Source of the DNA: Cymodocea nodosa
Lineage: Eukaryota; Streptophyta; Magnoliopsida; Alismatales; Cymodoceaceae
Length of the DNA stretch: 64,000 nucleotides
Direction: 5' to 3'
Assembly: GCA_036874045.1 (NCBI GenBank)
Contig: CM072338.1
Location: 14,220,501-14,284,500 of the forward strand
Every line of letters begins with the position of its first letter. Position 1 is the stretch's first letter. Below are positions 46,101 to 57,436 of the stretch, one piece after another. The notes under the pieces are model-generated. The model saw only the letters and a program-made list of their open reading frames with translations. It did not search any database and was not told the origin of the DNA. The position numbers were made by a program, and so were the translations under genes.

Positions 46101-49100
46101 TTGCAATGTGTGCACAAGCAGACAAGCTCTCTATAATTTACCTTGGTCTTGATATTGCTTATTTTATCATAAATCTTTCAGCAACAAACTATATCAAAGG
46201 TAGTTGATCTATAGTGTTACTATAATTAATATTAAAAGATGATGAACATGATTTTTAATGTTAATATTAAGTTTGGAAACATGAATTTCATGATAATATA
46301 AATGCAATATAAAGATCTTGATTATAATCTTAGTGCTGGGTTTCATGATAGGCTCTTCCATTCATCCGTTGTGTTGGGAAATCTTGGCCGATGTCAAAAG
46401 AAAGGGCATATTTTGAGGCATTGGTTTTGAAAGAGCATGGTCACTTGTGCCCCAACCATGTACCAGAAGTTTATCATTTTGATAGAGCCATGTCCTTGAT
46501 TGCCATGCAATATTTGAAGCCTCCTCATATTATTCTTAGGAAGGGCTTGGTTGCTGGAATTGAATATCCTTTTCTTGCTGAACATATGTCAGAATATATA
46601 GCAAGGACACTTTTTTTTACGTCCCTTCTCTATCGTTCCACCAAAGACCATAGAAATTCAGGTAAAGATACATGTAATGATTTTTCTTTTTCATTATAGT
46701 AAGCTTCATATTATTTACGTATCTTTCATTTTTGAATCTGTGTGGTTGTGCATTGTTTTTGTTAAGAATATTAGAGTTACATCATATCCTATGTTATTTG
46801 GGTAATCAGGTTATGTGGATCCATGTAAGGGAGAATGACTCCCTATGTATTGGTTGTAAAACCTCCAATAAGGAGACAAATGATCATTCTTTCCAATCAA
46901 AACTATTAAGGATCAATATGAATACTAGAGGGGAGATGAATAATGGTTATTTACTAATTTAATGATGCTTACTAATTTACAAATATGATATGCAATTAAA
47001 AATGCACATTGATATGATTTAATTTCTATGCAAGAATATTCAATTTGAAAGTAAGGAATATATGTGACTTTTCAAGAAGTTTGATGAATGCTAATGATAA
47101 TCAATATGCAATGTTGATTCAACATTCATATGAACTGGATTGAATGTATATGCTTGTGTATAACATGTAATAGTTGAGAGTGTAGTTCTTTTGAATTTAG
47201 CGCATAACAAAATGATGAAACTACAGTCAACCACAAATGAATATAAGAATTTTTATAGTGATTCACTTAAATCCGACTAGTCTACTCCTCATGCTTTCAC
47301 TTGAGTTTTTCCACTAAATGGTGTTGCATAAGGCTAACACCCTACCTTTGATGCTTTTAAAGTTTAGCATTGAACCTTTAAAATAGTGATTTTATCGGAG
47401 AAAATCATTCAACCCAACCACTTAACCATATGTCAAGTCTCTTTTCTATTACAAGGGGTTTTACCTCAACTCGAGGTGACTGCAGCACAACCAGTGTATC
47501 CTCACTATAGCCCAATGAGATCAGCTTTTTTCTATATGGATACAACTTGCAAAAACTTTAAGCACACTTACAATCCCAAAATATTCTTGCTTAGATAATG
47601 ATAAGAATGAAGCTCTATTCAACTTTGAAGCTTTGAAGTATTAGGATTTTCAAGAGAGAATGTTTGTTGAGACCTCTAAAATGTGGAGGTTGCGAGGACT
47701 CCTTTCTAAGTAGGCATAAGTGAAGTATATATAGAGTTTAGCCCAAAACACTTTTGAGTAATGACTAGTTTTTGTACTAGCTTGGAGTAGATCATGCGCC
47801 CATTTTTATCATTCGGTGATCCAGTAATTCAATGGCTAGTTTTGAGCTCAGTTTCTATATTGGTTTGATGAGCTGAAATAAGCATCAATGACCTGTTCTA
47901 GAGTTTGGTAAGTTTCTTTTCTGTAAATCACAAAATGGGTATTCAAAGCCTAGATCCAAAATTTACTGTCCCTAGAAATGGGTGCCTAAATTATAGGCCT
48001 GAAAATTACTGTTCTCAAAGTGGTGATTTGTTATATGGGAATGGAGATCTGGTTATATGTGTATAGGAAGTTTTTAGGCATAGTTTCTAAGTGTGTAGGC
48101 AATGCTAGATGTTCCCATGGATTACATAATCTTATGGTCTAGGCTTAGTATAGATATTCCTATAAAGCAATAACACTTCAAATAGTATTACATGTAATAA
48201 TCACCAAAATATAAGACATACAATGATCATCAAATATGTACTTCTTGATCTTCTAGCTTTGCTTTTGTTGTTCCAATCTCAATGGTCTTCTTGTATTTAG
48301 CAACAATTTTTCCTACATCATCATAGTCTTTTGTCATTCCAATTTCAATTATTTATTTTTGTAAAGATCTTGTTCTATGTAATTTCATATTTATCATCAA
48401 TTTTTTCATCATCAAAATCAATTGAGAATGATTTTCTTAACAAAAACATAATATCAGAACCTAGGGAATAACCCTAGGTACTACCATCAAATTCTTCCTC
48501 CTCCATCGCTATTGATTCCACCCCTCCATTGCCCATAAGCAACGACAATATTTTTTCTTGATGTTGCTCCTCTCGACTTCTCTTCCCTAGCAATTGTTCA
48601 TTTCTCTTATCAGACTTGGTGCTCCACTTGCCATTGGAGGTGACTCTTTCCTCTCCTTGCCAATGATGGCTACTTGTGCCTATGTTTTAGATCTTATCTT
48701 ACTGTCATGAGTCTTTGCATTTTCTTCTTTTAATCACTTGGCACAGAATGTCTAATATAATTTAATTTGCTTTTGTACTTCAGCTAGTGTACTTCTTCCT
48801 TTTTGAAATCATATTCTTGTATTAAGACCTAGACAAGGGTTTAGAAAAAAATCTATGTGATCATTACAAGTTGGAGAGGTGATGCCTCTACTTCAATAAG
48901 TGGACGTGTATATGTCCACTCATATATATACATCTTGTAAACTGAATTTTTGATGTGAGTACATAAGGAAACCTTTGTGGTTTGATGATCTATAGAAAAA
49001 AAAAAACATTATAAATGATAACAGGTTGTTACATGACTGCAATTGGCTAATGGCAATTTCAGAAAAATGAATTGTGTTGAAATCTTTTTAATGGTCTTTT

Positions 49101-51551
49101 TTTGTTATTTTTAGAATTGTACTAGTCATCTACCTATCAAATAGCAAAAATGTCCTATAAGATGATGCAACTTGGGTGCTTATTGATAGAACTTGAATTC
49201 ATTGTATATGTACCTATGTTCATATATTGTGAAAATTAAGTTATCAATAAACCTATCAAAACCACAAAAACAAAATAAAGGTGGATTGTTTTTATGTTTC
49301 TAACATAGTGTTATAAGAGATCCTTGGCACTCCATACACTAATTCTTTATATACATCTTAGATATAGAATTTTCCACTACTTATTCATCTGATGTGAAGT
49401 AAGAAAACTCTGTTGTTATAGTAATGCAAGGTAACTGAGAAAATATCAAAGAAAACAAAAACCTGTAATGGGTCTTTTTTTTTTTAATTCATTCATATTT
49501 CAGGGAGTATAAGTTATTAATTCAATCATATTTCAGGGAGTATAATTCATTCCAATCACATATCAATGAACGTCATCATAAAACAACTATTATAATTTAA
49601 CTAATTAATAATAAAGTTCAGTTACATGTTTGATTACAATCCACAAAATGAAGCTTATGTACACATGGATCTAGTAGATATCTTCATACATGGAAATATA
49701 CATATGCTAGGCAGTAGCTTGTACAATGTTTGGCCCATAGATTAGGACACATAAGTGTTAAGCTACCAGTTACTTGAACTATGGTCGACTGCCTCTAGTT
49801 AATATAATCACTACGTACTTCTTTTTATCAGAAAGCCAAACAGGGGGTAATTCTAACAACAAATATTGATGAGAAAACTCAGCTGTTATAGCCCGAACCC
49901 TATGGATCAGAGATGTTACTTTTGTCATTTATCCATGGGGCTATTATCTTATGAAAACATAAGCAAAATAGAGGCTACCTTATTTCAAATCAATTGATCT
50001 AACATTCTCAACATAGACAACATCGAAATTTAGGGCTAGGGTTTACAGTGACTAGTGTAATTGGCAAGCAATGAACATAACCAACAAGCGATGAGCATAA
50101 CCAGCAAGCGGGCAAATGAAATCCTACAATGAGTGAGTGAGTGAGTGTCCTTCCTACAGCAAAGGCTGTAACCAACGAGCATGATGGTAGCAAGCTTGGG
50201 AGGTTGTTGGTGAAGTCACGGTTGAGAGAAGAAGAAAGAGGGTTTTTTGGTTCATTTTGGAGGAGAGGGAGGTCAGGAATTGAGAGGAGAAGGTGCTTAT
50301 ATATGGTGGAGGTGATAGAAAACCATTTTCCATCAGTTCCATCAGCACAAACATGTGCAATGATGGAAAATTATTTTCCACCATTTCCTTTCTTATTATT
50401 TTCTGCTACACAAACCCCTACTAAACCACAAAATTTCAGCTCAACCCCTACTAAACCACAAAATTTCAGCTCTTAACATCACTTCACAAAAATTGAAATC
50501 AAATCTCTTATATCCAAATCACAAATGTGATATATAACACACCACTTGACATTACAATCTCACAATAAAAAAATTTCACTTCTTTAACACACATGCATGT
50601 GCAATGGTGTTTTAATGCCCTCCACACATCAAACACAATCTCAATCACTAATAGATAGCAATTGGTTGCTAGACGTCAATATGCATACACCACTCACTGA
50701 CTCATGTACCAATGCACCACAAGTTTAGTTTATCAAGAAAGCACTTAGCTGGTTGTTAATTCAAGAAGAATTACTCATATCTCTCTTGATTTCCAAGTGA
50801 TCATTACCGCCAGCAATAAACCTTAATTTTTGGCAACATATTCAATGTAGAGTGTATATCTTTATCTAGAACATGTGGATTTGCTCATAGTAGGTTTGCT
50901 GATTCCTTTTGATTACTGGTCTTCTTGAAGATTTTCCTTCTACAGCTGTTTATTCTGGTAATGGCATGTGCAAACTGGCAGAGACAACACCCTTGGAAGA
51001 TCATTGACTTGCTATATGCTTACATCATATAAATGAATATTTCATTGCAGTTAACTTGGTTTCTTATCCTACTTGGTATGGGTATGGAAGGAAAGACCAG
51101 CTCGGAAAGTGGCTCACCAGGATTGTTCTAAAATAGTGATGATCATTGAAAATGTCAAATATTTCTGAGGAGTCATTTCGGAAATGTGGAATGTCTGAGA
51201 CACAATTTTAGCTTCACAACTTGTGAAATATGTTTGTGTTGATCTTGTATTTATAGTTTGTTATGTGTTTCCAATAATATAATGTGTGACTTCTTTTTTT
51301 GCATGAAATATCTATTGTTGTCAGTAACTGATCTGCTAGTGTGCCCTCACTGATAATATCTTCTGATGCACTGTAGTTGCAGAGTTTTGTGGAAATGTGG
51401 AGCTATGTAGACTCACTGAGCAGGTTGTTTTCTCAGATCCTTATAGATTGTCTAAATTTAATAGGTGGACTTCTCCTTACCTTGATAGTGATGCTGAAGC
51501 CATTCGTGAGGATGCTGCCTTGAAGCTTGAAGTGGCTCAGTTGAAATCCAT
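36953..51551 (+). CDS. MTK: Methylthioribose kinase, exons 1-3 (gene continues past the window)
   Basis: Phosphorylates 5-methylthioribose with ATP to 5-methylthioribose-1-phosphate (EC 2.7.1.100) in the cytosolic Yang/methionine-salvage cycle, which recycles the methylthio group released during ethylene, polyamine and nicotianamine synthesis. Three exons: 36953-37186, 46352-46661, 51377-51551. Together they give about 240 residues, against about 420 for Arabidopsis MTK. All introns are GT...AG and the phases fit (0, 1, 2). The text matches plant MTK almost throughout, including the ATP-loop [15 protein letters not shown] and [40 protein letters not shown]. The catalytic HGDLHTG exon is not in the window. 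The exons show no stop or frameshift, so the gene looks alive despite introns of 9.2, 4.7 and over 12 kb filled with transposons. Confidence 0.93.
37187..37990 (+). other. MTK intron 1, 5' part
   Basis: Ordinary AT-rich intron start. Open frames at 37652-37964 show no family signature. Confidence 0.5.
38000..39970 (+). mobile_element. Ty3/gypsy fragment (gag, protease, start of RT) in MTK intron 1
   Basis: Chromovirus-like order on the plus strand. Gag text lies at about 38260-38720 ([21 protein letters not shown] region, then a [19 protein letters not shown] stretch of the usual 'FLSGLKDEI' type). A knuckle-like [14 protein letters not shown] lies at about 39000-39045. A retropepsin region lies at about 39106-39470 ([15 protein letters not shown], closing IVIGVHWL). 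The first RT blocks run to about 39965 (VSQKEG). No LTRs were identified. Broken fossil with many breaks, truncated before the RT core. Confidence 0.8.
40060..40227 (+). mobile_element. LINE RT remnant, left of Harbinger-2
   Basis: Text [18 protein letters not shown] (about 40165-40220) resembles the early LINE RT motif (GPDGFxxxFFKxxW). It ends at the TAA where Harbinger-2 begins. Short and degraded. Confidence 0.45.
40599..42005 (-). pseudogene. Harbinger-2 DDE transposase (broken)
   Basis: Blocks in order on the minus strand: [47 protein letters not shown], then the first catalytic Asp block [18 protein letters not shown] (about 41395-41340), [26 protein letters not shown] (41294-41200), an intron at about 41165-41055, and [20 protein letters not shown] and [20 protein letters not shown] with the catalytic Glu. 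The final exon (41054-40599) is open for 151 codons. Breaks: scattered stops in the first exon, a frameshift before AACNFDM, and ANARIL where the family has an Asp-containing NDAR-type block. Inactive by inspection. Confidence 0.85.
42413..43376 (-). pseudogene. Harbinger-2 ORF1, Myb/SANT-like protein (broken)
   Basis: Start ATG 43376-43374 ([13 protein letters not shown]). SANT-like blocks: [44 protein letters not shown]. An intron follows the DFVQ-type end (donor near 43050), then [14 protein letters not shown], then the long C-terminal exon (42820-42413) with [18 protein letters not shown] and [17 protein letters not shown]. Two stops replace Trp codons in the SANT exon, and another stop precedes the last exon. 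Same layout as Harbinger-1 ORF1. Its family role is escorting the transposase to DNA. Confidence 0.8.
43377..44880. other. Harbinger-2 leader, noncoding
   Basis: AT-rich, no signature seen. A spacer of this length between the 5' end and ORF1 is unusual compared with Harbinger-1 (about 1.3 kb there) but not extreme. Confidence 0.4.
44940..45110. repeat. GACGATGATGAGCGAC-type tandem repeat
   Basis: Imperfect iterations of gacgatgatgagtgacaac / gacgagcgacgg. The open minus-strand frames across it (S/R/H-rich) come from the repeat, not from a protein family. Lies about 370-540 bp inside the 5' end of Harbinger-2. Confidence 0.75.
45482..45930 (+). mobile_element. LINE C-terminal remnant (zf-RVT-like), right of Harbinger-2
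   Basis: At about 45770-45875 one frame reads [23 protein letters not shown], split here as [14 protein letters not shown] and ECATSQKVW. This matches the zinc-binding C-terminal domain of plant LINE ORF2 (CPLCxxxxETVDHLFFxCxxxxxVW). With the left scrap at 40.1 kb it suggests that Harbinger-2 landed in an already decayed LINE. Confidence 0.6.
45931..46351 (+). other. MTK intron 1, 3' end
   Basis: AT-rich sequence up to the acceptor ...catgatag. Nothing else is seen. Confidence 0.6.
46352..46661 (+). CDS. MTK: MTK exon 2
   Basis: Starts after ...catgatag with [20 protein letters not shown] and ends at TCAG before gtaaag: 103 codons plus one base. Holds [38 protein letters not shown] and [12 protein letters not shown], all strongly conserved in plant MTK. 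The upstream frame start at 46391 is only an internal Met. Confidence 0.95.
46662..51376 (+). other. MTK intron 2
   Basis: 4.7 kb between gtaaag and ctgtag. No coding signature. 47220-47700 contains LTR-leader-like phrases ('gattcactta...ctagtctactcc') similar in style to 29.5 kb. 50.3-50.47 kb contains a Harbinger-like end and a 30-bp tandem duplication, listed separately. The rest is featureless AT-rich sequence. Confidence 0.6.
50300..50472. repeat. Harbinger-like right end and 30-bp tandem duplication in MTK intron 2
   Basis: CAGCACAAACATGTGC near 50335 and CTACACAAACCCCTA near 50408-50420 resemble the Harbinger-2 right end (TGCACAAACCCCT). A 30-bp unit starting aacccctactaaacc is present twice in a row (50413-50442, 50443-50472). 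No left end was found, so this may be a truncated MITE. Confidence 0.45.
51377..51551 (+). CDS. MTK: MTK exon 3
   Basis: Starts after ...ctgtag, completing the split codon as [16 protein letters not shown], and ends LEVAQLKSM with the Met codon split AT|G at gtaagact. Matches plant MTK up to the residue before FCERAQALIHGDLHTG. That following segment was looked for and not found in 51552-64000. Confidence 0.95.
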
Positions 51552-52300
51552 GTAAGACTCTGTTTGTCTATCTGCATTCCTGTTTGTCAAAGCTGTTATA
51601 ACCAAGGAATATAATTTTGATATCATTCCAAAGATTGGTCTTTTGAGAAAGGAAATGTATCAAGTTGTAATGGTCAAAAAAAGGGAATAATGCTTGTACT
51701 TAGTTGTGAATGTTTGGAACAATATATAATTAAATTAAATCCCAAGTGTCTTTATGCAATTTACCCACAATGATTTATTACTGATTTGATAATAATTATT
51801 GATTGATTAGAAATTATTGACTGACTTTTAACTCATTTTATTTTATTTATCCTTTTTAGATCTAGAAAGTTGACCAAGCTTTATGATAGTATGTGGAAAA
51901 ACCACTTGTAAATGGTTAGCAGTGGTTGTAAATTTTGTCTCATAATAACTTATGTAAATTGTGTTAGACTTTGTAAATAAACTTTGAATGGTAGTGCATA
52001 TTATTTGTGAATATTGATAGTAGGCTTTTTCAATCTTGCATACTTGTGGAATTTTAATCTGCAAGTGTAACAACTATTTTTTGTACCCAATATAAGATTT
52101 GGGATGTGACACATGGAGTCACTGGAAATGTGGTAAAAGTGTGAATATGATAAAAAACCTAGAATTTGGATATGAAACTTTATGATAAGTTAAAGCAACA
52201 TATAATAGACATAGAAAACCAATTAGATTTAATTTTCAAATAATTTTAATTAATAAATGTTATATTCAATCAATATCAATGCTCGTATGTTTGGAATCAA
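51552..52300 (+). other. MTK intron 3, 5' part
   Basis: Begins gtaagact. AT-rich sequence; no gene or repeat seen. Confidence 0.5.
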
Positions 52301-52309
52301 ATCAATTAA

Positions 52310-53560
52310 TTTTTTTATTAAAGGGTTGGTCTTTGACTTGTGCAGCTAATGATTGCCATTGGTCAATATATTCCTTGAAAGTTTTTGAAGGACATTGGCG
52401 AAGGTCTTTCATATCTTCTCTTTTGGAGACCAAATTCAAGTTGAATGAATATTAGTCTATGAAAGCTTGAGCTAATTGATCTCATATTTGAATAGTGATC
52501 ATATTCAAGGATGTGAATCATTTTAAGGTTGGACCTATTAGGCTCTTCTAGAAGAGGTGGATGAACAACCTCTCATCAGCTTTGAATTGAGCAAGATTTT
52601 CATAATATGCCCTTAGATGAGATATTAGATAGCCCTTGCTATTATACTTTTTAAAATTTGAAATCTTAAAATTAGGAGGAAAAATGATATCTAGAAAGTA
52701 GCGAAGATTTCAGAATTGACAAGGCATAGGAACATTTTGAGATTTGCGATCCTTTTGATGACCTAATCAATCACTTCCACAAGGGCTTAGGCAGGTGGCA
52801 CATACATCTTGGGAATTGCTATGTTGCTAATTGGTAGTTGAGAGATGTGGTTGATGCACCTTGGAACAGGTGCTAGTTCGTTGGGTGATATTGAGGCATG
52901 GTATGGGGGTTGGAAGAGTTTGGGTAGACACAAGGACCACAATAGAGTTCATTGGCTAAAAAGTCAAATCAACCTAGATGGTAGGTTGGGGGAAGGTGGT
53001 TTGAGCTGGTTATCATGGAATATGCCCAAGGATATGTAGGCTATATCTTTGATATGTAGGTTGGATGAAGCCACTGGAATATAGGGAGATGTGTTGTGTA
53101 GGAAGTGTAGTCATGGGAAATGAATAGGTAGGTGAAAGGTTGATGGTAGGACATAGAATGCCGAGAACAGTAGAAATAGTGACAGGAGGTGAAACCCAAG
53201 GAAGAATGGGTGAGAATAGGTGAGCCTATAGTAGTGGAAGAGGCACTAAGAGGTCAAAGAGAGGCTCATGATAGGCTCCAGCTCTTGGTGTAGGGACCTT
53301 AGGCTTAAACACATATATAGTGGATGCCTTAGTGATCGGGTGAGTGAAATGAGGCAAGCTATTAGCATTCATCTTGGAAGGGAGGGTGATGTGGGAAGGC
53401 ACAATATGATGACAAGTAGGGATTATAGAAACCACAAGCATTACCATGAGTGAGACAAAAGTTGTTGACACCTTGGAAATAGGACGAAAGTCGAAGTGAT
53501 GGACCATGAGAGCAAGTTTGAGAGTAGATGAGGATGCAGTTGCAATGAGCAAAAGAATGG
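52310..53560 (-). mobile_element. Ty3/gypsy gag relic in MTK intron 3
   Basis: Minus-strand text near 52700-52320 includes FKISNFKKYN, ADERLFIHLF, LIGPTLKWFTSLN, IQIWDQLAQAFID and DMKDLRQCPSKTFKEYIDQW, the pattern of a plant Ty3 retrotransposon gag domain. Proline-rich text at 53552-53226 may be its N-terminal lead. No LTR or pol was found. Many breaks; old fossil. Confidence 0.65.
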
Positions 53561-54079
53561 GAGCATTGGAGGAGTGGGTGCTATCATGCTAGGATGAAAA
53601 ACACTAATGAAAGGGGAAATCAAGAGTTCACAAGGTAGCATGAACAAGGGCTAATAGATACTATGCATGTTATAGAAGAAAGAAAATAATCAGTAAGGGA
53701 GGATGGAAATCCAAGGTTTGGTGGTTGCATGTAAAATGTGTAGCTCTAGCCATGCACTCTTTCACCATGTAGATATCCCTATTTGCAATCTACTTTAAAG
53801 ATTCTCACATGGGCTTACAAGTTTCCATTAAAAGAAGGGAAATAGGTGTCGCTTTTAAATCTTATATAGGTAGTGATACATTGGGGACCTGAGCCACCAA
53901 AGCACATGTAGGTCTATCAATAATATTGTCACAACCTCAAGTGGGGGGAGAACCTCAAATGAATTTGGTACTTATCAAAGCATAAGACTAAATTGAATGG
54001 GTTACTCCTTGAGGATTAGTAAGGTGGACTCAAATAATAAGAATACATACTCTTAAAATGTGTGCATATGCATGTAGGG
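53561..54079. other. No recognisable feature
   Basis: Intron 3 sequence between the gag relic and the old Copia LTR. Confidence 0.5.
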
Positions 54080-54219
54080 TGTTGAGTGTAAGTGTAGTTT
54101 GGTCTTTTCTCATTCTTTATGTAACCCTAGGGTACATAGCCATGTACCTCTATTATTTTTCATATAATGAATATACCTCTCTTCTTCTCCAATCTTCTTC
54201 CTCTTCTGCTAGGCCTCCA
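54080..54219 (+). repeat. 5' LTR of the old Copia
   Basis: About 140 bp, TG...CCTCCA. End placed by comparison with 62830-62965. A degenerate primer-site-like TGGTAGTGGCAC follows at 54223. Confidence 0.6.
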
Positions 54220-56804
54220 GCCTGGTAGTGGCACTCCCCTTCACTTTGCTGTTGTTTAAAGCCGTAGACGGTATGATGAAGGGTCTCCTCTTGTGGTGAA
54301 GTTCAGATTTCAAGTTGCCAACACCCTACTTGGATTTTGCCTCTTTTTCTGGTTCATTTCTTTTTGGTTTGGACAACCCCTCTTTGAATGATATTGTGAA
54401 GGGTGTTCAACAGATAGGCTTACAAAAAATCTAAGTGGAACCTTAGAAAACCTCAATGGAAGAAACTATATTCAACGGGCATAAAGCTTTAAAAAAATTT
54501 TGATAGCTCATAGACCTCTTCACCATATAACTCAACCTTCGCTTGATGACAAACATGTAAACATGTTAGGTATGAAGAGTGATTTACTGCTAATGTAGTT
54601 ATGACATCTTGGATGCTTAATAGCAAAGAACCTAAAGAATCTCAATGTGTGGTGCTTCTTGAACCTGCAAAAAAAATTTAAGACACCTTACAATTAACAT
54701 ATGACTAAGAAAAATATTAGTCAAGTTTTTCAGATTTATGAACAAATCTTTTTTGAGTGTCAAGTTGAACACATAGCACTAGTGCATTTAACTTACTTTT
54801 GTGCTCTTGCAGATGAACTAGAGTTGCATCAACCCATTACTATTGATACTTAATAGAATTACAGGATGAATTACTTATTGCAATATACTTTAATAGTCTC
54901 AATTTAGATGTTGCAAATATATTAGTACTTAGGTTTTTAGTAGTGACAGTTTACCAGATCTTCAAATTACATTTTCTATGGTGCTACACTTGTCATCTTC
55001 AGTTTTTCCATCTGTAGTGCATCAATCTACCATGGTAGGTAGAACCACAAATGTTTTGAAGGTCGAGGTGGTGATCAAGAAGGTTGTGAAAGAGTTCTTT
55101 GTGAGCAAAGTGGTTACACCAACTATTGATCTGAAAATTTTTAGCAAAAGTTTGGCAAACTTGAGTTTGCACATTTGACAGATATGACTCTTGATAGTAT
55201 TAGTATCACACCCAAACTTGGTGGACCCTCTACTATAACTTTAGCATAAGCTAAATACATTGAGTTTTTGTAGCTACAAAAATAATAGGTTTTAGCTACT
55301 GCATTCCATATTGTGCCTTGTACATTAGGTACAACTACCTTCTTGATCTCACAAAATAATTATTGTAGATTCTAGAGTATTCTTATACATGACAAGTATC
55401 TATGATCTTTTTATCCATCATTCTACCACATTTAATACTAATTTCACTGTAGTAGCTAATGGACAAACTTGTTCAATGTTTGGAGAAAGGGTTGTCTAAC
55501 TTACTTTTAGACATATCTCTTGACCATGTTTTATTTGTTCTTAATTTTTCTATTAATCTTCTCTTTGTTGATGCCATAATGGAAGCCTTTTCTTATACAA
55601 TAACTTTTTTTCTTTTCTTTTTGTTCTCTAGGACTTGCAAATGAGGGTAATTGATTTGACCTGTAAAACAAAGCAATGGGTGTATACTCTTATCTAAGAC
55701 AATATTTCCTAAGGATTGACGCATCTAATGTATCTAAGACAATATTCCCCAAGGATTAGCATATCTAATGTCTAAATTTGGGTCTTTTATTCTATGACAT
55801 TATTGGCTTAGGCATCTATCTCTTTATAAACTTCAACAACCATTGCCATGGTTCCTTATTTTAAGTTTTGATGTTGTTTGTATACTAATGTTGCATATGT
55901 AGGTTTTTACTTATTTGTGGTCGAATGTGATTTTACTTGCTACATATTTAGTCATTCATATGTCGTTATCCCCATTAAGGGGAGAAATCCCTTTGAAGTG
56001 TTTTTCTTTTAATGTAGATTTGTTTACTATTCCACCTAAAGTGTTTGGATGTATTGCATTTATTTAAGATTTAACTTCAGGTCTTGATAAGTTTGCTCTC
56101 AAGTCCATTAAATGTATCTTTGTTAAGTATTCTTAGACTTAAAAAAGATATCAATGTTATTATCCTTCAACATATCAATATATTGTGTTAGTTGATGGTA
56201 CCTTTTTTGAGTTTGTTCCTTTCTTTCATACTTAAAATCAAGTGCTTGATAATAGCTCTATTCCTTTGCTCATGTCAACTAAAATGTCTATAATAGATAG
56301 AAACTTACACTTACTACCAAATGAGCAATCTATTTTACCTCCTTTACAAGTGTATTGTCAATGAGATGTAAACTTAGAGCTACAATTGTCTCCTCCTATC
56401 AATGCAAGTCCTCTTGATACATTAGAGCCCTCTAAGCTTTCTATTGTCATTCAAAAAAATAAATGTATTTGCACTACCTATCTTATTTTTAATTTTGTCT
56501 CTTATTATTGCCTAGATTCTACATCTTGTGACTTTACCCTATCTCTTTTATCTAAGTCTACACCCAAGAATGTGGATAAGGCCTTATGTGTTCCCCATTG
56601 GAAGGTAGCAATGTATGATAAAATTTCCACTCTTTGTACATGTGATACATGAGATTTTGTTCATTGACTTGTAAGTGCTCAGGTGGTTAACTGTCATTAA
56701 TTGTATATAGTGAAATATCACCTTGATGGTATCATTGATAGGTACAAGGCTTATTTAGTGGCTAGAAATTTTAGTTAGGTCTATGGTGTGGATCATGTAG
56801 AAAC

Positions 56805-56940
56805 TGTTAGAAAACATGAGAAAAATTGTTGTTCTATTTTCATTAAAGAATGGGAAGGTATTTATACAAGAGATGGATCCATATAAGGATCCATATAACA
56901 CTAAGATCCATATAACATTAAGATCCATATAACACTAACA
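56805..56940 (-). repeat. 3' LTR of the younger Copia
   Basis: 136 bp, TGTTAG...CTAACA on the plus strand. Its last 65 bp (56876-56940) are four GATCCATATAA(CAYTAA) iterations of about 17 bp. Confidence 0.93.
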
Positions 56941-56947
56941 CTCCTCC

Positions 56948-57420
56948 TCAAGCTGGAGAGTGTATATCAGTTAATCCTAGCTTGCCACACATTGAATCAA
57001 AAGATCTACGGCTTAAAGCCTTGGTCAAGATGTCAGCTTGTTCTTCACTAGATGAAATGTGAGTACGGATAATGCCTTTAGTAACTAGATCTTTGATGTA
57101 GTGGCAATTGACCTCAATGTGCTTGGTACACTCATGAAAAGTCTCATTCTTGGCTATATGAATTGCAGCCTGATTATCACAATACATCACCATTGATACT
57201 TTGACCATTACCCCAAGCTCATTCAACAATGATCTAAGCCAAATCATTTCACATCCTGTAAGTCTCATTGCCCTGTACTCAGCTTCTACACTAGAGTAAG
57301 ATATGACACTTTGTTTCTTGCTGCGCCAAGTTACCAAGTTTCCTCCTATATATGTTAGGTAACCTAAAGTAGACTTCCTGTCATCCTTATTACCTGCAAA
57401 GTTAGCATCAGAGAAAGCTT
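56948..57420 (-). pseudogene. Younger Copia RNase H part
   Basis: VTWRSKKQSVISYSSVEAEY, MYCDNQAAIHIA (catalytic Asp block), CTKHIEVNCHYIKD, EQADILTKALS, KLGLTDIHSPA. Degrades the RNA strand during reverse transcription. Fossil part. Confidence 0.9.
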
Positions 57421-57436
57421 CAACTTCTAGATGTTC

